This document shows, piece by piece, positions 17,231-25,337 of a stretch of DNA of 64,000 nucleotides (its first letter is position 1; every line of letters starts with the position of its first letter). Source of the DNA: VRUE01 sp963703895 (lineage in GTDB: Bacteria > Actinomycetota > Thermoleophilia > Solirubrobacterales > 70-9); NCBI GenBank assembly GCA_963703895.1, contig CAVPFX010000002.1, forward strand, positions 930,001-994,000. Reading direction: 5' to 3'. The notes under the pieces were generated by a model that did not search any database, was not told where the DNA came from, and saw nothing but the letters and a program-made list of their open reading frames with translations. The position numbers were made by a program, and so were the translations under genes.

Positions 17231-17249
17231 AGAAGTTGATGCAGTTCGG
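17199..17249 (+). repeat. 51-nt palindromic element, copy 3 (right of AbiEi-DUF559 gene)
   Basis: A perfect palindrome: CCCGAACTGC... arms pair over 21 bp (17196-17216 with 17230-17250) around the loop CACCCAGCAGATA. It has the same orientation as copy 1 and is inverted relative to copy 2. It overlaps the 3' end of the preceding gene and supplies its TAG stop. Confidence 0.95.
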
Positions 17250-17275
17250 GCGGCCTGGATGGAGAAGGGGGGGGC

Positions 17276-17842
17276 TTAGTGGGCCTCGTCGCTGGCGTGG
17301 GCGGGGGGGCGTGACTCCTCGGCCAGCGAGGTGATCTCGAGCATGCCCTGAGCGGCGTCCTCGAGCACGTTGGTTGCCTCTTCGGCGGAACGGGCGTAGA
17401 GCTCGACCAGGGCGTGGACTACGACCTGGTCGTCGTCGTGCTTGTGGAAGCGGACGTGGGTGAAGAACTCGCGCACGCCGGGGTCGCCGAAGGCGCCGTA
17501 GGTGAGGAACTCGGCCGCTTCCGGGCCCGAGCAGCTCTCGATCCGGTCTTGGTCGACCCGCACGGTGCACGAGGCGACCCAGGGGGTGCCGGCGACCATC
17601 CGTTCCCAGCGGTCCTCGATCGGGACCACCTGGTTGTCCTGGAAGGTCAGGTGCGGCTGGTCGTGCATGCAGTCGACGCACTGGACCAGCGCCTCCTGGA
17701 CCTCGTCGACGCCCTCGGCGAGGATGCCGCTGCCGGGATCGACCCGGCGGATCGCGTCGTAGTGGATCTGGATCTCGAGGTTCTGGGACCAGCAGCGGTA
17801 GCAGCGCAGCCAGGCCGAGCGGTCCCCGTTGAGCTCGCTCAT
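17276..17842 (-). CDS. Hypothetical protein with two CxxC pairs
   Basis: A 188-residue protein of no recognised family. Two CxxC pairs, RCYRCWS near residue 15 and QCVDCMHD near residue 57, could form a zinc-binding site. The rest is acidic and soluble (VREFFTHVRFHKHDDDQVVV, LYARSAEEATNVLEDAAQG). No signal peptide or membrane segment. It is transcribed toward the third palindrome copy and lies 33 nt from the 3' end of the convergent-oriented lhgO-like gene on the same strand, so it may be the last gene of the ecm-lhgO transcription unit. Confidence 0.6.
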   Translation of the reverse strand: MSELNGDRSAWLRCYRCWSQNLEIQIHYDAIRRVDPGSGILAEGVDEVQEALVQCVDCMHDQPHLTFQDNQVVPIEDRWERMVAGTPWVASCTVRVDQDRIESCSGPEAAEFLTYGAFGDPGVREFFTHVRFHKHDDDQVVVHALVELYARSAEEATNVLEDAAQGMLEITSLAEESRPPAHASDEAH

Positions 17843-17875
17843 CGTCCTATTGTCGCGCGTCGCCCGCGCGAGCGC

Positions 17876-19156
17876 TCAAACGGCATCGAGCGCTCCCAGC
17901 TCGTCGGCGATCAGCCAGGCTAGCGCCAGCGAGGAGGTGGCGGCGGGGGAGGGCGCGTTGCGCACGTGGATGGCGCGCTCTGTGCGGTGGACGACGAAGT
18001 CGTCGACCAGCGAGCCGTCCCGAGCCAGTGCCTGGGCGCGGATGCCGGCGTGCGCCGTCATGGTGCGGGCGCCGCGCAGCGCCGGCACCAAGCGCGCCGC
18101 CTCCGCCAGGAAAGCCTTGCGGCTGACTGCCTGGCGCAGCGCCTGGACCTCGCTACGCCAGTGCCGCCGAGCGAGGCGCCACGTTCCGGGCCAGGCAAGC
18201 GTCTGCGCCAGGTCGCGCGGTCGCGCCGTGCGCAGCCGGTAGGCGTCGCGCGCCGGAGCCAGAAGAGCGCTTGGGCCGATCAGGACCCGCCCGTCGAGCG
18301 CCCGGGTGACGTGGGCGCCGAGGAAGGGCAGGCCCGGATCGGGGACCGGGTAGACGTTGCCCCGCACCAGCTCTTCCTCGGCCCCGACGAGCTCGAGGTA
18401 GCCGCCGCGAAAGGGGACGATGCGCGGGTCCTTCGGCGCCCCACAGGCAACCGCCAGCCGGTCGGCCCAGAGCCCAGCGCAGAAGACGGCGGCCGAGGCC
18501 CTTGTCCTGCCGCGCGCGTGGCGCAGCTCGATCGACCCCGGTGGATGCCCGACGCCGGCGGCCCCCGCGGCCAGGACATCGATCAGCCCGGCTCCCGGAT
18601 GGACGCTGCCGCCGGCCGCGACGACGTCGGCCGCGTAGGAGCTCGCGATCTGGCCGAAGTCGGCGACGCCGGTCTCGGGCGAGTGCAGGCCGGCCACGCC
18701 CGTCGCCCCGGGCTCGGCCGCCGCGATCTCGGCCGCGCCGAGTCGGCGCAGTCCCGACACGCCGTTGGCGCGCCCGCGCCGCTCCAGCTCGTCGAGGCCG
18801 GCCAGCTCTCGCTCCTCGGTCGCGACGATCAACTTGCCGGATTTGCGGTAGGGCAACCCGCGCTCATCGCAGTACTCGTAGAGCTCCCGCGAGCCCTCAA
18901 CGCAGAGCTGCGCCTTCAGCGAGCCCGGCCGGTAATAGATGCCTGCATGAACCACGCCGCTGGAGTGACCGGTCTGGTGGCGGCCAATCGCCGCCTCTGC
19001 CTCGAGCACACAGAGATGTGCCCCCGGATGCCGCTCGAGGAGCTCACGGGCGACGGCGAGGCCGACGATCCCGCCGCCGACCACGGCAAAGTCGCACTCG
19101 GCCGGAGGCTCGCGGTCCTCGGTGAGCGGCGACAAGCGATCGTCAGACCCGCTCAC
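17876..19156 (-). CDS. lhgO: FAD-dependent oxidoreductase, likely L-2-hydroxyglutarate oxidase
   Basis: A 426-residue DAO-family flavoprotein. The dinucleotide fold is DFAVVGGGIVGLAVARELL; the diagnostic stretch RHQTGHSSGVVHAGIYYRPGS is that of LhgO/YgaF proteins, followed by YCDERGLPYRKSGKLIVAT and VPFRGGYLEL. It would oxidise L-2-hydroxyglutarate to 2-oxoglutarate, passing electrons to the membrane quinone pool. The GTG at 19156 gives a 12-residue lead before the family core. It follows the ethylmalonyl-CoA mutase gene by 47 nt on the same strand, so co-transcription is likely although the metabolic link is unclear. Confidence 0.82.
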   Translation of the reverse strand: MSGSDDRLSPLTEDREPPAECDFAVVGGGIVGLAVARELLERHPGAHLCVLEAEAAIGRHQTGHSSGVVHAGIYYRPGSLKAQLCVEGSRELYEYCDERGLPYRKSGKLIVATEERELAGLDELERRGRANGVSGLRRLGAAEIAAAEPGATGVAGLHSPETGVADFGQIASSYAADVVAAGGSVHPGAGLIDVLAAGAAGVGHPPGSIELRHARGRTRASAAVFCAGLWADRLAVACGAPKDPRIVPFRGGYLELVGAEEELVRGNVYPVPDPGLPFLGAHVTRALDGRVLIGPSALLAPARDAYRLRTARPRDLAQTLAWPGTWRLARRHWRSEVQALRQAVSRKAFLAEAARLVPALRGARTMTAHAGIRAQALARDGSLVDDFVVHRTERAIHVRNAPSPAATSSLALAWLIADELGALDAV

Positions 19157-19203
19157 TGGCGGCGGGAGACCGTCGTGCCCGGCACGGGCATCTTGCTTGC
19201 CGC

Positions 19204-21198
19204 TCAGGCCGCGGCGGGGGAGCCGGCGCGCTTGGCGACGAGGTCGACGATCTCGCCCATGATCTTGTTGATGTCGAAGTCCTTGGGCGTGTAGACGCCG
19301 TCGACCCCGGCCTCGCGCAAGCGCTTGGCATCGGCGGGGGGGATGATGCCGCCGGCTACCACCGGGGCGTCGACCTGCTCGTCGCGCAGGCGGCGCACCA
19401 CCTCGGGCACCAGCTCGAGGTGGGAGCCGGAGAGGATCGAGAGGCCGATCACGTCGACGTCCTCCTGCAGGGCGGACTCGGCGATCTCCTCGGGGGTGAG
19501 TCGGATGCCCTGGTAGATCACCTCCATGCCGGCGTCGCGGGCGCGCAGGGCGATCTGCTCGGAGCCGTTGGAGTGCCCGTCGAGGCCGGGCTTGCCGACC
19601 AGGATCTTGATCCGGTGGCCGATCTGCTCGGAGACCTTGTCGACCTTGGCGCGGATTGCCTCCAGCTGCTCTCGATCGGCCGCCGGGGCGGCGCCGCTGA
19701 CGCCGGTCGGGCCGCGGTAGGCGCCGAAGGCCTCGCGCAGCACTTCCGCCCACTCGCCGGTCGTCGCGCCGGTCTTGGCGGCGGCGATCGTCGCGGGCAT
19801 GATGTTCTGCCCGTCGTCGGCGGCGACCCGGCCGAGCTCGGCCAGGGCGGCTTGCACGGCGTCCTCGTCGCGCTCCGCCTTCCATGCCTCCAGCGCCTCG
19901 ACCCGCTCGCGCTCGACCTCGGGGTCGGGCGTCAGGATGCCGCCGTCGGCTCCCGCCGTCAGCGGTGAGTCCTCGCTCTCGGTGAAGCTGTTCTGGCCGA
20001 CCACCTTCTGCTCGCCGGCCTCGATCCGCGCCACCCGCTCGCGATGCGACTCGACCAGGCGGGCCTTCATGTAGGGGACCGCGGCGACGGCGCCGCCGTG
20101 CTCCTCGACCACCGCCATCTCGGCGCGGGCGCCCTCGACCAGCTCGTCGACCAGGCCGTCCATCACCACCGAGCCCTCGAAGATGTCGGGGTACTCGAGC
20201 AGGTCGGTCTCGTTGGCCAGCACCTGCTGGATGCGCAGGCTCCACTGCTGGTCCCAGGGGCGGGGGAGGCCCATCGCCTCGTTCCAGGCCGGCAGCTGCA
20301 GGGCCCGGGCGCGGGCGTCGCGGCTCAGGGTCACGGCAAGCGCCTCGAGCACGATGCGCTGGATGTTGTTCTCGGGCTGGGCCTCGGTCAGGCCGAGGCT
20401 GTTGACCTGGACGCCGTAGCGGAAGCGCAGCATCTTCTCGTCGCTGACGCCGTAGCGCTCGCGGCCGATCTCGTTCCAGAGCCGGCCCATCGCGCGCAGC
20501 TTGCCGATCTCCTCGATCAGGCGGATGCCGGCGTTGACGAAGAAGGAGATGCGGCCGAAGACCTTGGCGAAGTCGGCCTCGGCGACCTGGCCGCGCGCCT
20601 TCACCTCGTCGAGCACGGCGATCCCGGTCGAGAGCGCGTAGGCGATCTCCTGCACCGGCGTCGCGCCCGCCTCCTGCAGGTGGTAGCTGCAGATGTTGGT
20701 CGGGTTCCAGCTCGGCACCTCGTTGACGGTGAAGGCGACCATGTCGGCGATCAGCCGCATCGAGGGCTCGGGCGGGAAGGCGTAGGTGCCGCGCGAGAGG
20801 TACTCCTTGATGATGTCGTTCTGGGTCGTGCCCTTCAGCGCCGCGCGCTCGACCCCGTTCTCCTCGGCGACGGTGATGTAGAGGCCGAGCAGCCAGGCGG
20901 CGGTCGCGTTGATCGTCATCGAGGTGTTCATCTCGTCGAGCGGGATGCCGTCGAAGAGCTGGTGCATGTCGCCCTTGTGGGCGACCGAGACGCCGACCTT
21001 GCCGACCTCGCCGCGGGCGAGGACGTGGTCCGGGTCATAGCCGGTCTGCGTCGGCAGGTCGAAGGCGACGGAGAGGCCGGTCTGGCCCTTGGCGAGATTG
21101 CCCCGGTAGAGCTCGTTGGAGCGCCGCGCATCGGAGTGCCCGGCGTAGGTGCGCATCACCCAGGGGCGGTCGTGCTCGGGGAGTCGGTGCTCGCTCAC
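19204..21198 (-). CDS. ecm: Adenosylcobalamin-dependent acyl-CoA mutase, likely ethylmalonyl-CoA mutase
   Basis: A 664-residue single-chain mutase. The N-terminal catalytic barrel shows RTYAGHSDARRSNELYR, FDLPTQTGYDPDH, DEMNTSMTINATAAWLLGLY and GTTQNDIIKEYLSRGTY; the C-terminal B12 domain has the base-off motif KPGLDGHSNGSEQIALRARD and GLSILSGSHLELVP. DGHSNG with this flank is characteristic of MeaA/Ecm proteins rather than large-subunit methylmalonyl-CoA mutases (DGHDRG). It converts (2R)-ethylmalonyl-CoA to (2S)-methylsuccinyl-CoA, the step after Ccr. I use the GTG at 21198; a GTG at 21240 would add 14 residues. Confidence 0.88.
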   Translation of the reverse strand: MSEHRLPEHDRPWVMRTYAGHSDARRSNELYRGNLAKGQTGLSVAFDLPTQTGYDPDHVLARGEVGKVGVSVAHKGDMHQLFDGIPLDEMNTSMTINATAAWLLGLYITVAEENGVERAALKGTTQNDIIKEYLSRGTYAFPPEPSMRLIADMVAFTVNEVPSWNPTNICSYHLQEAGATPVQEIAYALSTGIAVLDEVKARGQVAEADFAKVFGRISFFVNAGIRLIEEIGKLRAMGRLWNEIGRERYGVSDEKMLRFRYGVQVNSLGLTEAQPENNIQRIVLEALAVTLSRDARARALQLPAWNEAMGLPRPWDQQWSLRIQQVLANETDLLEYPDIFEGSVVMDGLVDELVEGARAEMAVVEEHGGAVAAVPYMKARLVESHRERVARIEAGEQKVVGQNSFTESEDSPLTAGADGGILTPDPEVERERVEALEAWKAERDEDAVQAALAELGRVAADDGQNIMPATIAAAKTGATTGEWAEVLREAFGAYRGPTGVSGAAPAADREQLEAIRAKVDKVSEQIGHRIKILVGKPGLDGHSNGSEQIALRARDAGMEVIYQGIRLTPEEIAESALQEDVDVIGLSILSGSHLELVPEVVRRLRDEQVDAPVVAGGIIPPADAKRLREAGVDGVYTPKDFDINKIMGEIVDLVAKRAGSPAAA

Positions 21199-21290
21199 GT
21201 GGCCAATGATATTTGGCTGGGGCCGAAATACGCCGTTCACCGCCTCCCGGGCCGCATCTTTCCGGTCAGGCTGTGTTTAGGCTGCGAACC

Positions 21291-21992
21291 ATGAAACTGC
21301 TTCGCACCGCCATTTTTGCCCTGCTGCTCGCCAGCTTGCTGGCCTTCGCCACCAGCGCGGGGGCAGCCCTGGTTGGCGTTTATCGCAACACCATGGACAA
21401 CAAAGGGCAGCTGGCCCAGATCAGCAAGCTCTCCGGCGAGCGCTGCGCCCGTGGCAGCAGCGCCGACGGCTTCACGATCACGGTCGGCAAAGCGACGAAG
21501 GAGTGCTCTTACCGCACGCCCGTGCTCGGTCGCGACCTCGAGATCGCCGCGACCATGCGCCTGATCAGCAGGCAGCAGGTGCCGATGTCGGTGCAGCGCT
21601 CGGCCTACCTCGCGGTTGACCTACGCGCCGGTGGTGGCGCCCGTTACCAGCTTGCTGTCTACCCGCTCCAGGGCAAGGCTCAGGTGCGCAAGGTCCTTGC
21701 CGATGGCACGATCGAATACCTCGATATCGAGAAGGAGGTCGCTGGCATCGGCGGCGCCGACAAAGCGACCCAGCTGCGATTGCGCGCCTTCAACGTCACC
21801 GCCGGAGACGAAAAGGGTTCCGCTCAGCTGCTTGCTTTCGTTGGCGGCAAGCTGATCGCCGAAGTCAGCGACGCGGCGGCGGGCGAACTGAGCGGCAGGG
21901 CGTCCGGCTTCTCGCTTGGCTCGAGCAAGGTCGCGAAGGGGGCGCAGGCGTCTGTCGACGATGTCGTCATTCGGGTCCCTAGCCCGTTCTAG
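21291..21992 (+). CDS. Hypothetical secreted protein
   Basis: A 233-residue protein with a clear signal peptide (LLRTAIFALLLASLLAFAT, cleavage near AGAAL). The mature part is beta-rich (AYLAVDLRAGGGARYQLAVY, ATQLRLRAFNV, GSAQLLAFVGGKLIAEVSD, ending VDDVVIRV), a pattern like concanavalin/LamG-type jelly rolls, though no catalytic motif is visible. One Cys pair (RCARG...KECSY). It ends 4 nt into the stop of the convergent HTH gene. Function not assignable. Confidence 0.65.
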   Translation: MKLLRTAIFALLLASLLAFATSAGAALVGVYRNTMDNKGQLAQISKLSGERCARGSSADGFTITVGKATKECSYRTPVLGRDLEIAATMRLISRQQVPMSVQRSAYLAVDLRAGGGARYQLAVYPLQGKAQVRKVLADGTIEYLDIEKEVAGIGGADKATQLRLRAFNVTAGDEKGSAQLLAFVGGKLIAEVSDAAAGELSGRASGFSLGSSKVAKGAQASVDDVVIRVPSPF

Positions 21993-22252
21993 CCCTTCAG
22001 CACCCAATCGGCGGCGCGGTAGACGTGTTCCACCGCTCCCCGCCGGGGCTGCGTCTCGACCAGCTCGATGCAGCCGAGTTTTTTCAGCACCCGCACGTGG
22101 TAGGCGACGCCGCGCAGGTCAAGCCCGAGTTCGGCGGCGATCACCTTTGGGCTTTTCGTGCCCTCGGCGATCAGGTCAAGAGCACGCGCTCGCACGTTGT
22201 TGGAGAGCGCTTTCGCCAACCGCGGGTCCAGCGAGTGAAGGTTTGATGCCAT
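21989..22252 (-). CDS. Small ArsR-type winged-helix regulator
   Basis: An 87-residue regulator, with DPRLAKALSNNVRARALDL followed by the helix-turn-helix SPKVIAAELGLDLRGVAYHV and the wing CIELVETQPRRGAVEHVYR. The same PRRGAVEH wing occurs in the larger regulator at 32554-33222, so the two are paralogues. GGAGG lies about 10 nt upstream of the ATG at 22252; a TTG start at 22291 is also possible. An inverted repeat at 22298-22316, just upstream, is a candidate autoregulatory operator. No metal-binding cysteines are visible, so the inducer is unknown. Confidence 0.72.
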   Translation of the reverse strand: MASNLHSLDPRLAKALSNNVRARALDLIAEGTKSPKVIAAELGLDLRGVAYHVRVLKKLGCIELVETQPRRGAVEHVYRAADWVLKG

Positions 22253-22297
22253 CGCGATCCAGCCTCCCGAGTGGTTTGCGATGTTCGCCAAGCAGCA

Positions 22298-22316
22298 TAA
22301 CTATTCTGAGTAGTTA
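22298..22316. promoter_or_regulatory. Inverted repeat, candidate operator of the small regulator
   Basis: TAACTA (22298-22303) and TAGTTA (22311-22316) are separated by 7 nt in an unusually AT-rich patch between the HTH gene and clpS. Spacing and position suit a winged-helix dimer. Confidence 0.4.
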
Positions 22317-22405
22317 AGTGAACTTACTGCTAGACAGACGTACGACCGTGGTCACAATGGCCACAAAAGTCGCTGCTGAGGAGAACTTCCGCATAATGCG
22401 TGGCG

Positions 22406-22696
22406 ATGTCGACCACGACGGTGGAGAAGCCGCGCAGCGGCGGGCCGGGCTCGGACCTCGGCGGGGAGTGGCGGGTGATCGTGCGCAACGACAACCACAA
22501 CACCTTCGATCACGTCGCCGCGACCCTGGCGCGGGTGCTGCCGGGCATTTCCCTGGACCGCGGCCACCAGTTGGCGGACAGCATTCACAACACGGGCCAG
22601 GCGATCGTCTGGTCGGGTCAGCGCGAGCTCGCCGAGCACTACTGGCAGCAACTCGACTCGGCCGGCCTGACGATGGCGCCGCTCGAGCGCGCGTGA
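22406..22696 (+). CDS. clpS: ClpS-like Clp protease adaptor
   Basis: A 96-residue protein carrying the ClpS core: WRVIVRNDNHNTFDHVAATLARVL (N-degron pocket strand and helix), then LDRGHQLADSIHNTGQAIVWSGQRELAEHYWQQL. It would deliver N-end-rule substrates to a ClpAP/ClpCP protease in the cytoplasm. In-frame starts are GTG 22400 and ATG 22406; I chose the ATG. It ends 10 nt before the sugar dehydrogenase start. No clpA or clpC is in the window. Confidence 0.75.
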   Translation: MSTTTVEKPRSGGPGSDLGGEWRVIVRNDNHNTFDHVAATLARVLPGISLDRGHQLADSIHNTGQAIVWSGQRELAEHYWQQLDSAGLTMAPLERA

Positions 22697-22706
22697 GGAG
22701 ATCGCG

Positions 22707-25337
22707 GTGAAGGCGGGCGCTGCCTCCGGACTAGTCGCGGTGATCGTCGGCCTGCTCACGCTGGCGGTCGCTCCGGCGCGCGGTGCGACGCTGCCCAGCG
22801 GCTTCCAGGATGAACCCGTAATAACCGGGCTGAGTGAACCGACGGCCTTTCGCTTCTCCTCCGACGGCCGCATCTTCGTCGCCGAGAAGTCGGGGAGGAT
22901 CCTCGTCTACTCCGGGCTCGAAGACACCAGCCCGGAGTTGTTTGCGGACCTGCGCACCCAGGCCTACGACACCGGCGACCGCGGCATCCTCGGCCTCGCG
23001 CTCGACCCTGAATTCGCCAGCGGGCGGCCCTACGTCTACGTCCTCTACACCTACGACCACATTCTCGGCGAGCCGGCGCCGGCACCCCGCTGGGGCAGCC
23101 CGGAAACGAGCGGCGATCCCTGCCCCGAGCTCAAAGGCGCCGATGCCTGCCTGGTCAGCGGCCGCCTGGTCAAGCTGACCGCCGAAGGCGACCATGCCAG
23201 CGAGGACCTGGGCGGAGCGCCGCTGGAGGACGTTCTGGTCGAGGACTGGTGCCAGCAGTTCTCCTCGCACTCGATCGGCGACCTGCAGTTCGGCCCCGAA
23301 GGCGCCCTCTACGCCAGTGGCGGCGACGGCGCCAGCTTCAGCGCCACCGATATCGGCCAGCTCGGCAGCCCGCCGAACCCGTGCGGTGACCCGTTTGAAG
23401 AGGGCGGGGCGCTGCGCGCCCAGGACGTTCGCACCAGCGGCGATCCCACCGGCCTCAACGGCACCGCGATCAGGATCGATCCCGACACGGGCCAAGCCTG
23501 GCCGGGCAACCCGCTTAGCGGTCCCGACGAGAACGCGCGCCGGATAGTCGCCGCCGGCTTCCGCAATCCATTCCGCTTCGGCATCGACCCGGACACCCAC
23601 GAGGTCTATGTGGGCAACGTCGGCTGGAACGACTACGAGGAAATCGATCGCTTCAACCCGGATTCAGGCGAGGTCTACAACTCGGGCTGGCCCTGCTACG
23701 AGGGGCCCGAGCGCCAGGCGAACTACGAGAACGCCGAAGTCGACATCTGCGAAGACCTCTACGCCGAAGCGGGAGGCGCGTCGCCCCCCTTCTTCTCCTA
23801 CGTCCACCGCGAGGATGTCGCCCCGGGTGAGCCGTGTACGGACTTCCGCGGCTCGGCCGTCTCGGGAATCAACTTCTACGAGGACGGGCCCTTCCCGGAC
23901 CTCTATGACGGCGCGATGTTCTTCGCTGACTCCGTGCGCGGCTGCATCTTCTACATGCTCCGTGGCAGCGACGGCCGCCCCGATCCCTCGACCGTGACCG
24001 CCTTCATGCACCACTCGGATCCGTACTCCGGGGTGGACCTGGAGGTCGGCCCCGACGGCGACCTTTACTACGCCAGCCTCTTCACCGAAGAGGGTGGCAA
24101 TGAATTCGAACCGGGGGCGATCCACCGGATTCACTACTCCTCAGGCAACCAGCCCCCCGTGGCGCGGCTCAGCGTCGATGAGACCTGGAGCGCCCCCGGC
24201 GATCCACTGGACGCGACGTTTGACGCCAGCGGCTCGACCGACGCCGATGACGATCCGCTCGAATACGAGTGGGACCTCGATGGCGACGGCGACTACACAG
24301 ACGCGCCAACCGACGAGGACACCGCATCGGAAAGCTTCGACGACGAGGAAAACCACACCGTGGCCGTGCGGGTCATCGACCCCGATGAAGGGTTCAGCGT
24401 TGCCCGGGTCACCGTCTTCCCCGGCGACACGCCGCCGGAGCCGACGATCTCCAGTCCCCAGGCGAGCTTTAAGTGGAGCGTCGGCGCCCCGGTCGATCTC
24501 GAGGGCTCGGCCGAGGACGCCGAGGACGGTGAGCTTCCGTCGACCAGCCTCGACTGGGTGACGCGGATGGCGCACTGCCCGGACCCGGCGCAGCCGGACG
24601 CTTGCCACGCCCACCCGCTGCAGGCGTTCCCCGACGTAGCCGCGGCGACCTTCCTCGCGCCGGACCACGACTACCCATCGCACATTGAACTGCTGCTCAC
24701 CGCGGTCGACTCGCGCGGCCTCGCCGCCCAGCGCAGAATCGACATAGACCCGCACACGGTTGACCTCGAGATCGCATCCAACCCGCCGGGGGTAAACCTC
24801 ACGGCCGGCCTGCTGACCGGACCGGCGCCCTTCGACCTGACCGTGATCAAGGGCTCGGACGTGGTGGTCTCGGCGCCGGCGAACGCGCTGGTCGACGGCG
24901 TGCTCATGCCCTGGCTCGCCTGGTCGGACGGGGGCGCGCGGGTCCACTCCTTTGCCGCCAACAGCTCGGGGCGCTACGTGGCCAAATACCTCCCCGACCC
25001 GCCGGACCCACCCGGCCCGACGGATCAAGGGTCGCCGTCCTCAGCGGGCCCCGACCAGCGTGGCGAGGACTCCCTGCCGCCGAGCCGGCTGCGGTTGCGA
25101 AAGCACCCAGGCAAGAAAACCCAGAGCCGCAAAGCCACGTTTGCCTTCTCCTTCAGTGGAGCGGCGTCTGGCTTCCGCTGTCGCATAGACCGCAAGGCGG
25201 CGGCGCCCTGCCAGTCGCCGAAGACCTACCGGGGCTTGGCGCCGGGCCCTCACACCTTCAAGGTCGTTCCCCTCGGTGAGGGCGGCAAGGTCATCGCCGA
25301 GCCGGCGACTTTCAGCTGGAGAGTCGTTGCCGGCTGA
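22707..25337 (+). CDS. Secreted PQQ-type glucose/sorbosone dehydrogenase with PKD domain (copy 1)
   Basis: An 876-residue exported protein: signal peptide (ASGLVAVIVGLLTLAVA), a six-bladed GSDH-like propeller (residues ~35-485; GDRGILGLALDPEF, GDLQFGPEGALYASGGDGAS, RNPFRFGIDPDTHEVYVGNV), a PKD domain (~490-575; YEWDLDGDGDYTD) and a C-terminal beta module with Cys pairs ending in a fold shared with copy 2. Soluble aldose dehydrogenases of this type oxidise sugars with PQQ. GGAG precedes the GTG. Copy 2 follows immediately with an 11-nt overlap, so the pair arose by tandem duplication. Confidence 0.82.
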   Translation: MKAGAASGLVAVIVGLLTLAVAPARGATLPSGFQDEPVITGLSEPTAFRFSSDGRIFVAEKSGRILVYSGLEDTSPELFADLRTQAYDTGDRGILGLALDPEFASGRPYVYVLYTYDHILGEPAPAPRWGSPETSGDPCPELKGADACLVSGRLVKLTAEGDHASEDLGGAPLEDVLVEDWCQQFSSHSIGDLQFGPEGALYASGGDGASFSATDIGQLGSPPNPCGDPFEEGGALRAQDVRTSGDPTGLNGTAIRIDPDTGQAWPGNPLSGPDENARRIVAAGFRNPFRFGIDPDTHEVYVGNVGWNDYEEIDRFNPDSGEVYNSGWPCYEGPERQANYENAEVDICEDLYAEAGGASPPFFSYVHREDVAPGEPCTDFRGSAVSGINFYEDGPFPDLYDGAMFFADSVRGCIFYMLRGSDGRPDPSTVTAFMHHSDPYSGVDLEVGPDGDLYYASLFTEEGGNEFEPGAIHRIHYSSGNQPPVARLSVDETWSAPGDPLDATFDASGSTDADDDPLEYEWDLDGDGDYTDAPTDEDTASESFDDEENHTVAVRVIDPDEGFSVARVTVFPGDTPPEPTISSPQASFKWSVGAPVDLEGSAEDAEDGELPSTSLDWVTRMAHCPDPAQPDACHAHPLQAFPDVAAATFLAPDHDYPSHIELLLTAVDSRGLAAQRRIDIDPHTVDLEIASNPPGVNLTAGLLTGPAPFDLTVIKGSDVVVSAPANALVDGVLMPWLAWSDGGARVHSFAANSSGRYVAKYLPDPPDPPGPTDQGSPSSAGPDQRGEDSLPPSRLRLRKHPGKKTQSRKATFAFSFSGAASGFRCRIDRKAAAPCQSPKTYRGLAPGPHTFKVVPLGEGGKVIAEPATFSWRVVAG

